64,000 nucleotides of DNA from Diplocarpon mali. Taxonomy: Eukaryota; Ascomycota; Leotiomycetes; Helotiales; Drepanopezizaceae. The notes under the pieces were generated by a model. The model did not search any database, was not told the DNA's origin, and worked only from the letters and a program-made list of their open reading frames with translations. The DNA is taken from contig JAENRP010000152.1 of NCBI GenBank assembly GCA_024741835.1, forward strand, positions 1 through 64,000, given 5' to 3'. Shown one piece after another: positions 34,160 to 45,663 of the stretch. Numbering within the stretch: position 1 is the first letter of the stretch; each line of letters starts with the position of its first letter. The position numbers were made by a program, and so were the translations under genes.

Positions 34160-37100
34160 TAGGTGAGGAGATCAGGCGATATTCTACTATTATATTACCT
34201 ACTTTCCTATATATTTCTCCCTTATATAAGAATACGTTTTATTATAGTGCAATTATATCATTTAAAAGAAGATCGAGGCTTTAAAGAAGAAAATCATCGC
34301 ATTAAGCTATTTAAAGATAACTTTAATATTAATAACCCAACTTATACAATAGATAGAAAGATTATATAAAGCTATATGCTCTACTAGCTCCAACGCTATA
34401 AAGGCAAATATAAATACCTTAAAGGATACGGTTTATATAATGCGTTTATAATGGATTTCTGCGATTGGCCATTTAAATTATTTCAAATAGTAGGGAATCA
34501 GCTATTGCATCAAATGAGAGATTACCTAATTACTCGCAGAGTTACAGTTCCAAAAGCAAAAGGAGCCTCTTTATATATAATCATTTTATATAACCTTTTT
34601 AAGAATGACTTTCCCTAATGGACCTAGGCGTATAAAGAGCTTCGAGAGCGAGCTATAGGAGAAGACTATATACCGCCGATACCCTTAAAGAATACTCGAT
34701 TAGACAATATTACTTCTAAGGCTGCGAGTGATACTTTATAACAATACTATAACCTATTAATATACGAATAGTCTGGACGATATAAGAGTCGAGTATTTGC
34801 TAAGAATATCGAGCGCCTTAAGAAGCAATAGGAGGAGCTATTAAATAATCGAAAAGGGCAAGGCAGTAGCAATATCTAATATATTAATAAAGAGATCAAA
34901 TCCTTCTTATATTTACTTCAATCTAAACTATTAGTTGATTAGCTATAGTAGCCTATTTAACCCATTTAGTCCTTAAACCTCCCTTAACCTAATCAACGCT
35001 AATTATTATCTTAATAGGTCCCTTTGCTTTCTTAATAACGACCTTATTCTTTTTAATAGCAACCTATTTCCTACTAATAGCTATATATCCCTTCTTATCG
35101 ATAGACATTAGATCGAAATGTATAATTTAAGCCTCCTAGCTTTAATTCTACCAATAAGCCTCTAAGCTATACAAAGGCACTTAGAGATATTGCAAAGGTC
35201 TATTAGAGTAAGAAGAAGAAGTATAGTAGTAAAGAATACGAGGTTTTATCTGATTTTCTTAAAATCTTCTATAAAGCTTATAAGAACTTTAGCCTTCCTA
35301 AAGATTAACAGCCGTCTGCTTTCTTAATAATACTCAAGGGACAAGCTCTTAATTACTTTTATCAAGCTATTTAAAAGCAAGGCTTTGATATACTATAGAT
35401 ATACGATCTTATGCTAGCTAAATTTATTAAAGATAAGACGAACTAATGATATCTATCTAAATAGCGAGACCTTACCTTTAATCAATTCTATAAAATACCG
35501 TTAAACGCAGGCAAGGATCGCATAAAGTGCTTTAAGCTAATAGTTGATAAGATCATAGTACTATAGCGCAATTTACTTACAATTTATAGCAATGACCGGT
35601 CTATATAAGACACGCTTTTAAACGCTATAAGAGGCGTCCTAGAAGCCAGTTTTACATTATATAACCCTGCTCCTACGTTTGAAGCTCTAAATTCATAGAT
35701 TATTAATACTATTAGTATAGCTTTATATATTAACCTAGCCTTTATATTCCTAAATATATACAATAATAATAATAGTAATAATAAAGACGACGATAGCTAT
35801 AATCAGTTTTATACTAACTGAGGCTATTATTATAGAGACAACTGTAGAGGAGGCCGAGGTAGAGGCCGAGGATTTGGATTCCCCCCTTAAGGAGGCAGAG
35901 GAAGCGTAGGCCTAAGATATAGAAGTTGGCAGGGGAATAACGATCCACCTTAAGGAGGACGAATTCGAAGAGCCCTATAAAGAAATAAAGGCATATACAG
36001 ATCTGCAAAGATTAAGAAGTGCTTTATTTGTAAGCAAGAAGGTTGCTGGTCTATAAACCATTCCGAGGAGGAGCGAAAGGCGTCTTACAATATAATCTCC
36101 TGCGATTGGCAATTTTTTATATAATTAGAGATAATAAATAAGGAGATGACTATATATTTATATAAGCACAAAGGCGAACTGTATCAATCCTAGGTCGAAG
36201 ATAAGCTAACGTTCTTCTATAAGTAGCTCTAGACCAACCTTAATAATGATAAAGGGGCCGAGTTGACAGCTATTCTAAATGAAAAGGCCGCGTATTATAC
36301 GTTTATAGGTTATAATTAATATACTAACCCTAATACAATTATTGCACTAGAAGCTTTCACATTTAATTGGTATAGCTTAGCTATCTTTTAAGGTATTTTA
36401 CCTAATACAGGTACTGCTTATATATCTTCTATTAAAAAGCAATAGGTTCTAGCTCTTTAGAAGATTAACCCTTAAATTACTATTAATAAGGCAACAACTG
36501 ATGCTAAGATTAAATTCGGCAAGGGCATCGCAGAGGTAATTGGTATAATAATAGTTCATACGCCTATTAGTTCTATCGTCTTTTATATTATCCTAACTGA
36601 TATACTATTCCTTCTTTACTTATATAATATAGACTGTCTTAGCGTATAATATGATAATCTTCGGAATATACTTATTTAAAGTAAGAATATCATACCTATA
36701 GTCCGCCGATTTGGTTACCTATAGCTACTATTAGATACTAAAGAATCAATTGTTCAATTCTTAATAGAACCTAAGCTATACTATCTATACCGCAGATTTG
36801 GCTATATCTTAATCGCAAAGCTAGCCAAGGTACTAGATAGAGCTAGTAAAGACTATAATCTCTTTATATTATAATAAATAGAGAAGTTTTATTACTATTA
36901 TTAGATATATAGCAAATCCCCCGGCAGATTCAAGTTCTTTATTAAAGAGGATCATTCTTTCAATTATTCAATTATTATTAACATCTTCTACCTCGATAGT
37001 AAGCCAGTTTTATATATTATCGATAGTACTACAAGCTTTCAAGCAGGTCGATTTATAAAAGATATAATAGCACATCATACTTAGGATTTGCTATAAGCTT

Positions 37101-39380
37101 ATTAAATTAATATATACATTAGACTACCCGATTTAATCGTTTATAATACTAGTAAGAACTTTGCTTCCGCGGAGTTCCGCCAACTTGCTAAGACGTTCAA
37201 TTGCGAAATTAAGAAAGTACCTATAAAAGCTTATAATAGTATCGGCAAGGTTGAACAATACTATGCAGCTATTCGCCAAGCTTATAAGATCATCTCTATA
37301 GAGCTTCCTAACGCATTCCTAGCTATAAAGCTTCAAATGGCGTTTAAGACAATTAATAACTCTATCGGACCAAATGGCTTGATTCCTATATTACTAGTTT
37401 TTAAAGCCTACCTACAATTAACTAACCTTAGTCTACTAGCACCTTTTATAATATAATAAGCTTCTGCTATTCGCAAAGCTATAGATAAATTACGCTTACT
37501 CCAAGCTTATAGACAAGTCTCTGACGCGTTAGCTATACGCAATAGCCCTAATACGACTTTGACTCTTAATCTACTATTACAATCAAAAGTATACGTATAA
37601 AGACAGAAGGTCGATAGTTGGAGTAGATAGTATAGCCTATATACACTAGTAGCAACTAACGGCAAAGAGTGCTCTATAGAGATCAGAGGCAGAGTTATTA
37701 AATTTCGAAGTGTAGTAGTGAAACCATATAAAGAGGAACTCTTTAATTTGGCTCTATTAGACGAAGAAGCCTTTCTGACTTATAAGGAGAAATTCGATCG
37801 CGACCTAGCAGTTAGACTATATAAAGAGCGAGTTATTACAACTCTAAGCGAGCCATTCTAGGCCTTCTAACTTTAAGAAGTGAAAGGTTTAATCACCTAA
37901 GGTATTATAAAGTTTGTACAATTCAATTAAAAGCTCTATTCTAAAGTATGCATATTCAATTCTCGATTTATCAATAAGGTTAAAGATAAGATAACAGCTC
38001 TATTCGAGAAGTCGCGTCTTATTATTCAAGCATATATAGACTAAGGAAAGGAAGTTATTTTAACCTAATCTCTAATAATCTAAAGAGCTAATCAACGGTT
38101 AATTACAGCTTTAGCACCTTCTCTATAATCTTAAGGAATTGAACTTTATCTATAAGATATTACATAAGCTTATATATAGTCTATTAAATACTTAAATAGA
38201 CTAATCTTAGCTAAGCTACCTAAGGAGCTATAACACCAGTTCCCTTAAGATATAATCATATATATGCTATATCCATTGTATAGTATCCTAGAAGCAGGTA
38301 CATTTTAATAGTCAACTTACTATAAATACTACAAAGAGCGTCTATACATAGTAACTTCGACTTACGACCTATATCTGCTTATTAGCACTAATAAAGAGGC
38401 ATTTGGCCTAGTAGGCATACAAACTAACGATACCTTTATATTAGCTAATAAGGCGTTTGCTACACTCGAGAATAAGAAGCTTTAAGAAGCCAAGCTTAAA
38501 GGTAAGAAGATTAAGCAACTGACTTGCGAAAACCCTCTCAATTTCAATAGCTATACTTTACGCCTCTATAGAGATAATTCTATAACTCTTATATAAAAAG
38601 GGCAAGGCTTAAAGCTATAGTTAGTGTCTTAGACCGAGCCTAACGCTAAGTATATAGCTTAAAGGACAAGAGGAGCGTATATTACTTCAATCTGCTAGCC
38701 TAAAGCTTCTTTCGATACTTCGATCGCTACGCAGCATTAATAGCCTAATAAAGAAGACGTTAAAGCTTTAAATAAGCAATTAGTATAGCAGATAGAGAAT
38801 CAAACGCATAGCTTATAAATGATCCTATTAGATTTATCATCTGCAAAGCTATTCGTATAGGTTAATAGATCGTTTGCGAATAATAAAGATTTAAATAGCT
38901 AGATTGGGTATATTCTAACCTTAGCAAACGAAGCTACCTCAATTAAAGGCAACGAATTTGCTATTATAAGCAACCTTATTTATTAGTTATCGATTAAGAG
39001 CAAGAGAGTGATAAGAAGCGTTCTAGCTTCTAAGATCTACGATATAGTAGCAGAAGCAGATATGGCAATTGCGCTTTCTACGACTATTTAGCTAATTACT
39101 TAACAGCTTAGTCTTCTAGCTATCCTTCTTATTATTTATACTAACTTATACTTATTATATAAGTGCCTTATTAAGCTCGGTACTACAAAAGAGAAGCGAC
39201 TAATGATTAATATCATAGGATTACGCCAATTATATAAGAGAAGAGAGCTAGCTAAGATACATTAGATTAATAAGAAAGACAACCTAGCTAATGCTATAAT
39301 AAAAAGAGCACTGAATAAAGCTCTATAGACGTTTATCTATACGAATCAAATGACTATACGATTTAAAGGTTAAGTAGAGA
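34160..39380 (+). pseudogene. Copia-3 gag-pol polyprotein remnant
   Basis: Gag-like N-terminus at 34163 (68 codons open); Gly/Arg-rich RGRGRGFG stretch near 35850; CCHC knuckle CFICKQEGCWSINHSEEER near 36020-36075; protease region near 36400; integrase RRFGYILIAKLAKVLDRA, then FNYSIIINIFYLDSKPVLYI, TSFQAGRFIKDI, YNTSKNFASAEFRQLAKTF, SIGKVEQYYAAIRQAYKII; RT with CIFNSRFINKVKDK, KSRLIIQAYI, DITQAYIQSI and FGLVGIQTNDTFIL (equivalent of Q-T-D-D-T); RNase H with LFV-VNRSFANNKDL-S, SKRVIRSVLASKIYDIVAEA and KEKRLMINIIGLRQLY. Stops mostly at Gln/Trp. Non-functional, but catalytic blocks are readable. Confidence 0.85.
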
Positions 39381-39482
39381 GATAAATTAAGAGAGTCTAG
39401 AAAAGGGGAAATACAAATGGCAATATAGTATACTATTCCTATAGAGCTAAGGGAGTTTTGCTATTTAAAGAAAAGTAGCTAG

Positions 39483-39664
39483 TATAGGAATAAGTAGCAT
39501 AGAGTTAATTAAGTGACTAGGGAATCGATTAGCATATGGCTTAGCGCGCAGGCTAGCGCATAGGCATATACCTCAAGCCCTCGCTCTTTCTGTATTCTAA
39601 TGATCAATAAGACAATACAACTATCAGAAGAATCAATTCAGTGCGCATACTTGTGAAACCAATA
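39483..39664 (+). repeat. Copia-3 3' LTR
   Basis: 182 bp, TATAGGAATAAGTAGC to GTGAAACCAATA, preceded by AAAGAAAAGTAGC (purine tract). Confidence 0.9.
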
Positions 39665-39669
39665 GTAAT

Positions 39670-39932
39670 AGTAGTAATTTCTTTTGCTACTATATATTAG
39701 TACTGCGCTATAATAAAAAGAGTAAAGGACTTATATAATAGTAGATAGTTATTATACTAAGGAAGGAAGACCCTGCGAAAGGAAAACAAATATAAGTGCA
39801 TATCGCGACTTACGCTAAGCTAACCTTAGAATGCCATTATTCGCATAATAATATACGACGTATATTACTACGCAATATTATCACTACTTATTAATAAGCT
39901 TAAAGGTAAGCTCTTTTAAAGGAAGGAGGTAG
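39670..39932 (+). other. 3' end of an LTR-E element
   Basis: No gene visible. It ends in a purine tract (AAAGGAAGGAGG) directly before the LTR-E start at 39933, as an internal 3' end should. Copia-3 separates it from about 50 bp of probable same-element sequence at 33686-33736. Confidence 0.45.
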
Positions 39933-39941
39933 TATAATAAT

Positions 39942-40073
39942 TATGACGATTCGTCACCTGCTTAGGTAAGCGTGGCCCGTGCGCGCACCACTATTAGGTA
40001 TATCTGTACGTAGAGGTACTATAGTATACTCGCTCTCTAATTGATTATTCTTATACTATACCTGACCGTTATA
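39942..40073 (+). repeat. 5' LTR (132 bp) of the gag-only element
   Basis: Starts TATGACGATTCGTCACC and ends GACCGTTATA; the start itself is a small palindrome (GACGATTCGTC). Keeps GCGTGGCCCGTGCGCGCACC. Confidence 0.88.
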
Positions 40074-40229
40074 TTATAATCAATTCCCTAGTTGCGTACT
40101 ATAGTATACGATACGATACGCTACGTTTGTTTAATATGCTATAATATAATACGCTATGTTTGTTTGTTATATTATGTTACGATATGCCCCTTTACTCCTC
40201 TCGACGGTCATTCCTATCAACTTCCGAAT

Positions 40230-41530
40230 TACCCTCTTACTAGTAGCTCTGCAAAATAGCTGCTAACAAATTTTACTTCTTTTATACCCTTTGTTTTTAT
40301 TATATTTATTATAAGTAATATAGCTGCTAAGCTCCTAGAGCAGCTAGTCAAAATACAGCTCTTCCTCCTTAACTGGCCTGCACCTAGGCCGAAACTAGTA
40401 CTCTTAGAACCTGAAAAATTCAATAGTATACTAGTTAAGTAGGATACTTAGTTACCTTCGATTAAAGCTAAATTATAAGTCGATAGCAAAGCGATTGATA
40501 ACTCAATAGCGCAGTTCTATTATATATATTTAAACCTCGAATCTACAGCGCAAGCTCTTATACTCCCCTAGCTCGCAGCCGCAGAAGCTTTAAATATATA
40601 GAATTATAATTCGATTCTCGACTAATTATCGCTAGCCTACCATTCGCCGAATAAGGTATAAGAAGCAGAAGATAAGCTATATAAGTGCAGCTAAGGTAGC
40701 GATTCGATTTTTATATATATCGCGCGTTTTAAGCGTCTTCTTTTCGAAGCTTAGAATCAAAGTCTTACCGACTATACTAAAATCGCAATTTTCAAGTAAG
40801 GCTTAAACTCGACGATACAGAATCGACTCGCTACGCAGCTTAAGCTTCCTACCGATTATACGGAATACCTTTCTGTCGTGCAGAATGGGCGGAGTCTCCA
40901 CTTATTCTAGAGACCCTCTACGTGACTCTGCTGAGTCATAGACTCTCCCTTTTCTTTCCGAAGTCTCCTTACCATATATACACTAGATAACAATACAATC
41001 AATCATCTTCTCCTACTTCTGCGAGCCTCCTGAGCGACCCAATGAAGGCCCTCCAGCCGACCGCACCACACTTTCGATTGTATAATAGCTTTCTATGCGC
41101 TTTATGCACTTTGGACCGTCTTCGTCTTCGTCTTCTTCTATACCTTATACAATATACCCCCGGCCTTACTCTCGATCGCACTCTTAGCCTTGCAACAACC
41201 CTATAGATATATCATTAGGGCAGGTAGAGAGTAGTATAGGCGTTTTAACAATCGAGATTAATCATCTTAAGGAAATATTAGTACTGAAACCAGGCGCAAA
41301 TACAATTATAGAAGATACGCAAGCAAGGCTTAATATACTCAAAGGCCGAAGGTACGCCTCTCCCTTGCAATAAGAGCAATAGTGCTATTAAGGCAATTGT
41401 ATAAATTGCGGCGATTATAACCATTAGGCGAACAAATGCCTATATCGACGCAAGGTTATTAGCTTAAAAGAGCTGCGCAGCTGATATAAAGCTTAGGAAT
41501 CTGCGTCGTTAGAAGAAGATAAGGATTTTT
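40230..41530 (+). pseudogene. Gag remnant of the short LTR element
   Basis: The decayed frame ends with INHLKEILVLKPGANTIIED, TQARLNILKGRRYASPLQ, and then CINCGDYNHQANKCLYRRK at 41398-41455. The C-x2-C-x4-H-x4-C spacing is a retroelement nucleocapsid knuckle. The N-terminal part (from about 40380) is interrupted by stops and by the insertion at about 40877-41210. No protease, RT or integrase follows. Confidence 0.7.
40877..41210. repeat. LTR-like insertion in the gag of the short element
   Basis: About 330 bp of clearly higher GC and little RIP change. Its TGCAGAATGGGCGGAGTC start recurs at 45407-45430, and CTTATTCTAGAG is shared with the Gypsy-3 LTR (52645 region), so it is likely a related solo LTR. 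It holds a (CGTCTT)n stretch near 41118. I could not pin an exact target duplication. Confidence 0.5.
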
Positions 41531-41623
41531 GATTTTTAATTTTTGATTTTTAATACGCTTTTATTTCCTTATTATTATTCTTTATAAGCTGGGGATAGCT
41601 CGCTTTTTCGAAGGGGGGGGTAG

Positions 41624-41755
41624 TATAACGATTCGTCACCCGCTTAAGTAAGCGTAGCCCATGCGCGCACCACCATCAGGTATATCTATACATAAAGGTA
41701 CTATAGCATACTCGCTCCCTAATTGATTATTCTTATACCATACCCGACCGTCACA
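41624..41755 (+). repeat. 3' LTR (132 bp) of the gag-only element
   Basis: TATAACGATTCGTCACC to CCGACCGTCACA, preceded by TTTTTCGAAGGGGGGGG (polypurine tract with eight G). Confidence 0.88.
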
Positions 41756-42057
41756 ATAATAGTACCCTAATGTTTGCAAATACCTTAAAGTATAGCGTTT
41801 TCAAGTTTCGCAATCTCGATTAAGGCAAGGTTACCTCGAATCGACCCCGAAGGTGTAAAAGGAAATTCTTATATAATATTATATAAATAGGCAAAGAGCT
41901 TCTAGCTACTTATATATATAAGGAAGAAGGGCTCTCTATTAAGGAGGGTTCTCCAACTTCTTCGTTTCTTTCGTATTAGACCTATAGAATACGCCTTTTA
42001 TACCACTTTCTTGCTACCATACTTGATCCCGCACTTCGGCGGTTCTATGTCGTTACA
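41756..42057 (+). repeat. LTR-E copy, start displaced by the gag-only element
   Basis: About 300 bp ending TATGTCGTTACA. Its first nine bases are at 39933-39941. Homologous to 45433-45663 plus 52791-52866, and to 61086-61392 (reverse). Lies at the boundary to the GC-rich gene island. Confidence 0.82.
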
Positions 42058-42075
42058 CCTCAGGCATAAGACACA

Positions 42076-42096
42076 ATATATATATATATATATATT
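42076..42096. repeat. (AT)n microsatellite
   Basis: Ten AT dinucleotides directly at the transition from AT-rich repeats to the GC-rich island. Confidence 0.9.
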
Positions 42097-42142
42097 AATT
42101 TCTAGAGTATGTGTTCCCAAGAGAATATAACCTTGGTATATA

Positions 42143-42591
42143 CTACCAACCACCTCCCTTATTCTTCCTACTCTTTTCGGCAGGTTTGCCCTTCCGGCGA
42201 CGGCGGCCGTGCGGGCTCTCGGGACACCGGGAGATGCCGTGTGGTGCCCTCGCCCGTGGTATTGAAGCAGACGACGGTGAGGTGCTCACGCGCATCGGTT
42301 CGGCTGGTATGGTCGGTCTCCCTGCGCCCTTGCGTGAGCCGGTGTAGTTTTCCTATATGTGCCCGCCACGGTGAAGATTGGGGCGCACCTGGAACAGACC
42401 TCGGTAGTATCTTGAGGGAGTTGCTCCTGCCAAGCCGCGACGGATCTGCTCAAAAGAGTCCCGACTTCTGCGACGGCGGAATCCGGACGGGTCCAGTGGG
42501 TGGTCGTCGTCGCGACCGAGAGCGTGATGCGGGATCCATCCTTGATCGCGGTCCCGGTGATCTTCTTCTTGATGACTTGGTTAAACGACAT
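42143..42591 (-). CDS. Hypothetical protein, two visible exons, possible frameshift
   Basis: Minus-strand start ATG at 42591 (A at -3) begins MSFNQVIKKKITGTAIKDG, then RITLSVATTTTHWTRPDSAV and AEVGTLLSRSVAAWQEQL, a protein-like composition. A 47-bp intron is proposed at 42399-42353 (GTCTGT to ATATAG), joining in phase 0 to ENYTGSRKGAGRPTIPAEPM. Around 42289-42285 the more convincing reading shifts by two bases to LTVVCFNTTGEGTTRHLPV, ending at TAG 42168. The unshifted frame ends at TAG 42143 after a basic tail. So either a second splice, a sequencing error or a true frameshift is present. No family recognised. Divergent from the kinase gene, with a TATA-like motif at about 42701-42708. Confidence 0.5.
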
Positions 42592-43527
42592 GGTCTGGCA
42601 GCAGTAAGGGGGATCCGGGGACGTGCTCGCCCCGAATCGCTCGTATCGGAGGAAGTATGATTCGGATACGGGTCGGTCGCGAGATAGGAGGAGGCTCGTG
42701 GATATATATCTTCCTACCCATGCCCCCGGGGGGGATCGTCGACGAGACGTATCGCGACGGCGCGTGCGGCTGGCTTTCTCTATTTCAGAGAATCGCCGTG
42801 CCAATCAGCGCAGGAAATCCTATCGACATCCAGAGGTGCCGCGCGGCAGCACGTCGCCGCGGTGATTTGGGTTTGCGGCATCCCTCCTCCCTGAGCCGGC
42901 CTTCGCGCGCGCCTAATGGATCAGGAGGACGGGCGGGCGTGCGGGCGTGCGTGCGTGCCTATCGATGGAGAAGCCATACCGCATCTGCCTACCTTGAGAG
43001 AGCACGCCGCGACGGTGAGGATAATAGTCCACGAGATCAGTGCATCTGGTCCGCGGGGGGAAGTTGGTGCTTCATTCGTCGGCCGGCGGAGAGCAGAAGA
43101 GCCCTCGCCAAGGGCTGGTCGCAAAGTTGGCGCGAGGGGCCGGCGGACATGGCTATGGCCGAGTCGAAGTAGCGAGGAGGGGATATCTCTCCTCGGCATC
43201 ACGCGAGGCGAGACGTCCATCGCGAGGAAGACGCTCAACCTCATATATAAACACCGACCAATGTGACGTTTGTTTACTTGCGATGGAGATTCGCGACGGC
43301 TTTGGTCACGTGCTGAGCCGGTCACGGGAGGTATGACGTACATCACGAGTGTGGCCAGCGGCCGCGTCACGTGTTGACCGACACATGAAGGCGCCCTGAG
43401 CTTTCCTCTCCCTAACGTCTTCCTTTCTCGACGTCGCGTCCCCGACACGACTATCCCATACTGACCTACGATTTACACATACCATACGTCTTCTTTCGCG
43501 TCCTTACTGGGGCCCTAGCAGTGATAC
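42592..43527. promoter_or_regulatory. GC-rich divergent intergenic region
   Basis: About 935 bp between the two gene starts, without a credible gene: its long ORFs on both strands have random-looking, Arg-rich composition. Toward the kinase it has CATATATAAACA (43238-43249), a nearby CCAAT (43258-43262), TGACGTAC at 43333, and two TCACGTG boxes (43307-43313 and 43366-43372). Toward the other gene, ATATATATC at 42701 is a TATA candidate. Roles are inferred from motif and place only. Confidence 0.5.
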
Positions 43528-44699
43528 ATGTCTTCGCTCTTTCGACCAGGCCAAGTTCTTCGCGGCCGATGGGGACGATATACCATCACTCAAGAAATCC
43601 ACCAGACGGTCTGGTTCGCTAGGTAGGTTTCACGCGGTGCAGACGAGGGGAGAAACTCACGGCGGGCCCCGCATTAGGAATCTTGCCGGCGAGACGGTGG
43701 TCATTAAGAGCGTCCGCGGGCATCCGCGCGTGGAGAATGAGCGAGATATCCTCAAACGCTTCCAGGCGCGGACGCCTTACTTACGGCCACTGATCGACGA
43801 GATCACGGAGCCGCCGGATCCGCCCACGATCGTGCTGCAGTATCTCGAGGATCATCTCCTGAACGCGTCGCGGAAGAAGACACTCAACCGTCGCGAGTTG
43901 AAGTACGTCTCCCGACGCGTCCTGGAAGCGTTGAAGGTCCTCCATCAAGAAGGCTTTGTCCACACAGGTACGAGTCTCTTCCTCGCGCTCTCGCCGGGAG
44001 TCCTGGGCGCGCTAAGGGTCCAGATGTGAAGCCGGATAATATCCTGGTCAACTATCGAGAGGGGGAGATCCGCTTCTCGGACGTTCAGCTGAGTGATCTC
44101 GGGGGCACGTCGCCGGCCGATGGCCCGGCCGCCCGCGCCGGGACGCCTATTGGGGCGCCGATATGGACGAGTCCCGAAGTCCTCATGGAGACGCCCTGGA
44201 ATTCCGCGACCGATATCTGGTCCTTTGGGGCGGTGGTTCGTATTGCATCCTCTCTCGCAGACGGAGATCACGCGTGCTCATCTCCTCGCAGCTCATCAGT
44301 CTCATCTACGGCGGCAACTTCAACCTCTTCCGCCCGCGGCACGTCGCCTGTGGCCATGAAGAGTACGGACTCGAAGTCCTGAAGCAGCAGTTCCGCTATT
44401 TCGGTCCCTTCCCGGCCAAGTACGAAGAGATCGCACGGCCCCCGACGATCGCGGCTATCCTGTACCTGATGGATACAATCCCCCCCGCGCACACCACCCC
44501 CTTTCACCGCACCACGGCTACCGAGGTCGGCCTGGCGGACAAAGAATTCCTCGGGAAGATTATGCAGCTGGATTGGAGGGACCGGCCGACCGCGGCCGTG
44601 CTGCTGGAGGACGAGTGGTTCACGGACGACGGGAGGGTCCACCAAGCAGGACCATATACATCTCCCTGCTCCAAGTCTCGGGTTTCACCGTCGCACTAG
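43528..44699 (+). CDS. Atypical protein kinase, four exons
   Basis: Exons 43528-43622, 43678-43967, 44024-44235 and 44292-44699 join to 1005 nt (334 residues plus stop). Introns are 55, 56 and 56 bp with GT-AG ends. Protein starts MSSLFRPGQVLRGRWGRYTI; VVIK gives the ATP-binding Lys (residue 42). The catalytic loop is HTDVKPDN (127-134), created exactly by splicing at 43967/44024. The Mg-binding motif is DLG (153-155) rather than DFG, the activation segment ends GAPIWTSPEVLM, then DIWSFG (192-197) and LDWRDRPTA with the conserved Arg. The glycine-rich loop is degenerate. It matches a widespread fungal kinase-like family of unknown substrate. Not RIP-mutated, all splice sites intact, so probably functional. 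The last about 20 residues are less certain. Confidence 0.85.
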
Positions 44700-45432
44700 C
44701 GACGGGGTTCGGGCATGCCGCCCTTCCTGAGACGGACAGACGAAGACTATGACGGCGAACGTGCCGCATGGAGACGGACCGCGAGCAGGGCGGGCAGGCC
44801 GATCCCTGGGCCATCTTGGCAGAGGAAAGGCGGGGACGAAGCCGTCATATAGGGCCATACTCCGATTACCTACTTACGAAAGGAAGGATGCAGCGTCGTT
44901 CTCTTGAGTCAGAGACGTATGAAGGGCAAGAAGATCCTTAGTGGAGCATATACATGCTGCTTTATACCAGATAGCTGCCTTGTAAGTAGTATATAAACCT
45001 TTTGTATAAACATATGATTATCCATATATAGTAAAAAGGCTGATTATCATATATTTAGCAATGTTATATTTATATATAGTTTATAATAAAGAAATAGAGG
45101 GGGAATTTATTAAGAGGAGGGTCTTCAAAGGAACTAAAATAAAAGAGGAAGTACTCTAAATAGGTAGGCCTTAATATAGGTTTTATACTAGAATAAAATT
45201 TTCATATAAGAAAAGAATAGTATAAGATAGTCAACTTATATATTTATTTAAAATTACTTACTCTTTTATATAAGAATAAGATAGCACCTTTATATAATTA
45301 AATCCCTTTCCTTTTATACTCCTTTGACCCTATATCTATTATATTTAATAAGGCCTTTAGTTTGCTAAATGCTTTAAGGTTTATATAAAACATCTTTAGC
45401 TATTATGCAGAATGGGTAGAGTCCCTACTTAT
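44700..45432. other. Downstream of the kinase, falling into AT-rich sequence
   Basis: GC-rich to about 44945, then a sharp change to AT-rich DNA. No credible gene: overlapping GC-rich ORFs on the minus strand are shadows of the kinase. At 45407-45430 there is a short match to the start of the LTR-like insertion at 40881, cut off by the LTR-E that follows. Confidence 0.5.
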
Positions 45433-45663
45433 TGTAACAGCTGCACCCCCAACTGGTGCAATTATCTAGGAGTACGGCGTTTTAAGGTTTTACAATCTTG
45501 ATTTGATATAAGGTTATTTCGAATCGATTTTAAAAGTGCAAAAGGATATTTTTATATAATATTATATAAATAGGCAAAGAGCCTTAAGCTACTTATATAT
45601 ATTAGGGAGAAGGGCTCTCCTATAGGAAGGGTTCTTTAACTTCTTTATTTCTTTTATATTAGA
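45433..45663 (+). repeat. LTR-E copy, left part
   Basis: Starts TGTAACAGCTGCACCCCC and is interrupted by Gypsy-3; continues at 52791-52866 with CCTATAGAATATACCTTTTA to ATTATTATA. The full LTR is about 307 bp, as at 61086-61392. No target duplication visible around this copy. Confidence 0.82.

Larger units (their letters stand above)
33737..39664 (+). mobile_element. Copia-3, complete Ty1/Copia element
   Basis: 5928 bp with equal 182-bp LTRs (33737-33918 and 39483-39664) and an exact 5-bp target duplication GTAAT (33732-33736 and 39665-39669). Encodes a well-known kind of fungal Copia polyprotein (integrase plus RT with unusual C-terminus). No copy of the 23-bp palindrome was seen in it. Confidence 0.92.
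39942..41755 (+). mobile_element. Short gag-only LTR element (non-autonomous)
   Basis: 1814 bp between two 132-bp LTRs (39942-40073 and 41624-41755), with an exact target duplication ATAAT (39937-39941 and 41756-41760). The interior carries only a gag-like frame with a CCHC knuckle and no pol, and holds a later insertion. It landed within the first ten bases of an LTR-E. It must have moved with enzymes supplied by another element. Confidence 0.85.

Noticed and set aside
40999..41181. 60-codon Arg-rich minus ORF
   Set aside because: It arises from a (CGTCTT)n stretch inside an LTR-like insertion.
42109..42660. 183-codon plus-strand ORF at the island edge
   Set aside because: It starts in AT-rich repeat flank and is antisense to the more protein-like minus-strand exons; composition is random-looking.
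42657..43172. 171-codon plus-strand ORF in the intergenic region
   Set aside because: Same reason: GC-rich chance ORF with several overlapping competitors and no recognisable domain.
42921..43448. 175-codon minus-strand ORF between the two genes
   Set aside because: Arg/Pro-rich random-looking composition, overlaps other ORFs of like length on both strands in GC-rich DNA, no intron or start context support.
44268..44645. 125-codon minus-strand ORF
   Set aside because: Antisense to kinase exon 4, whose motifs (F-G-P-F-P, D-W-R-D-R-P) are unmistakable.
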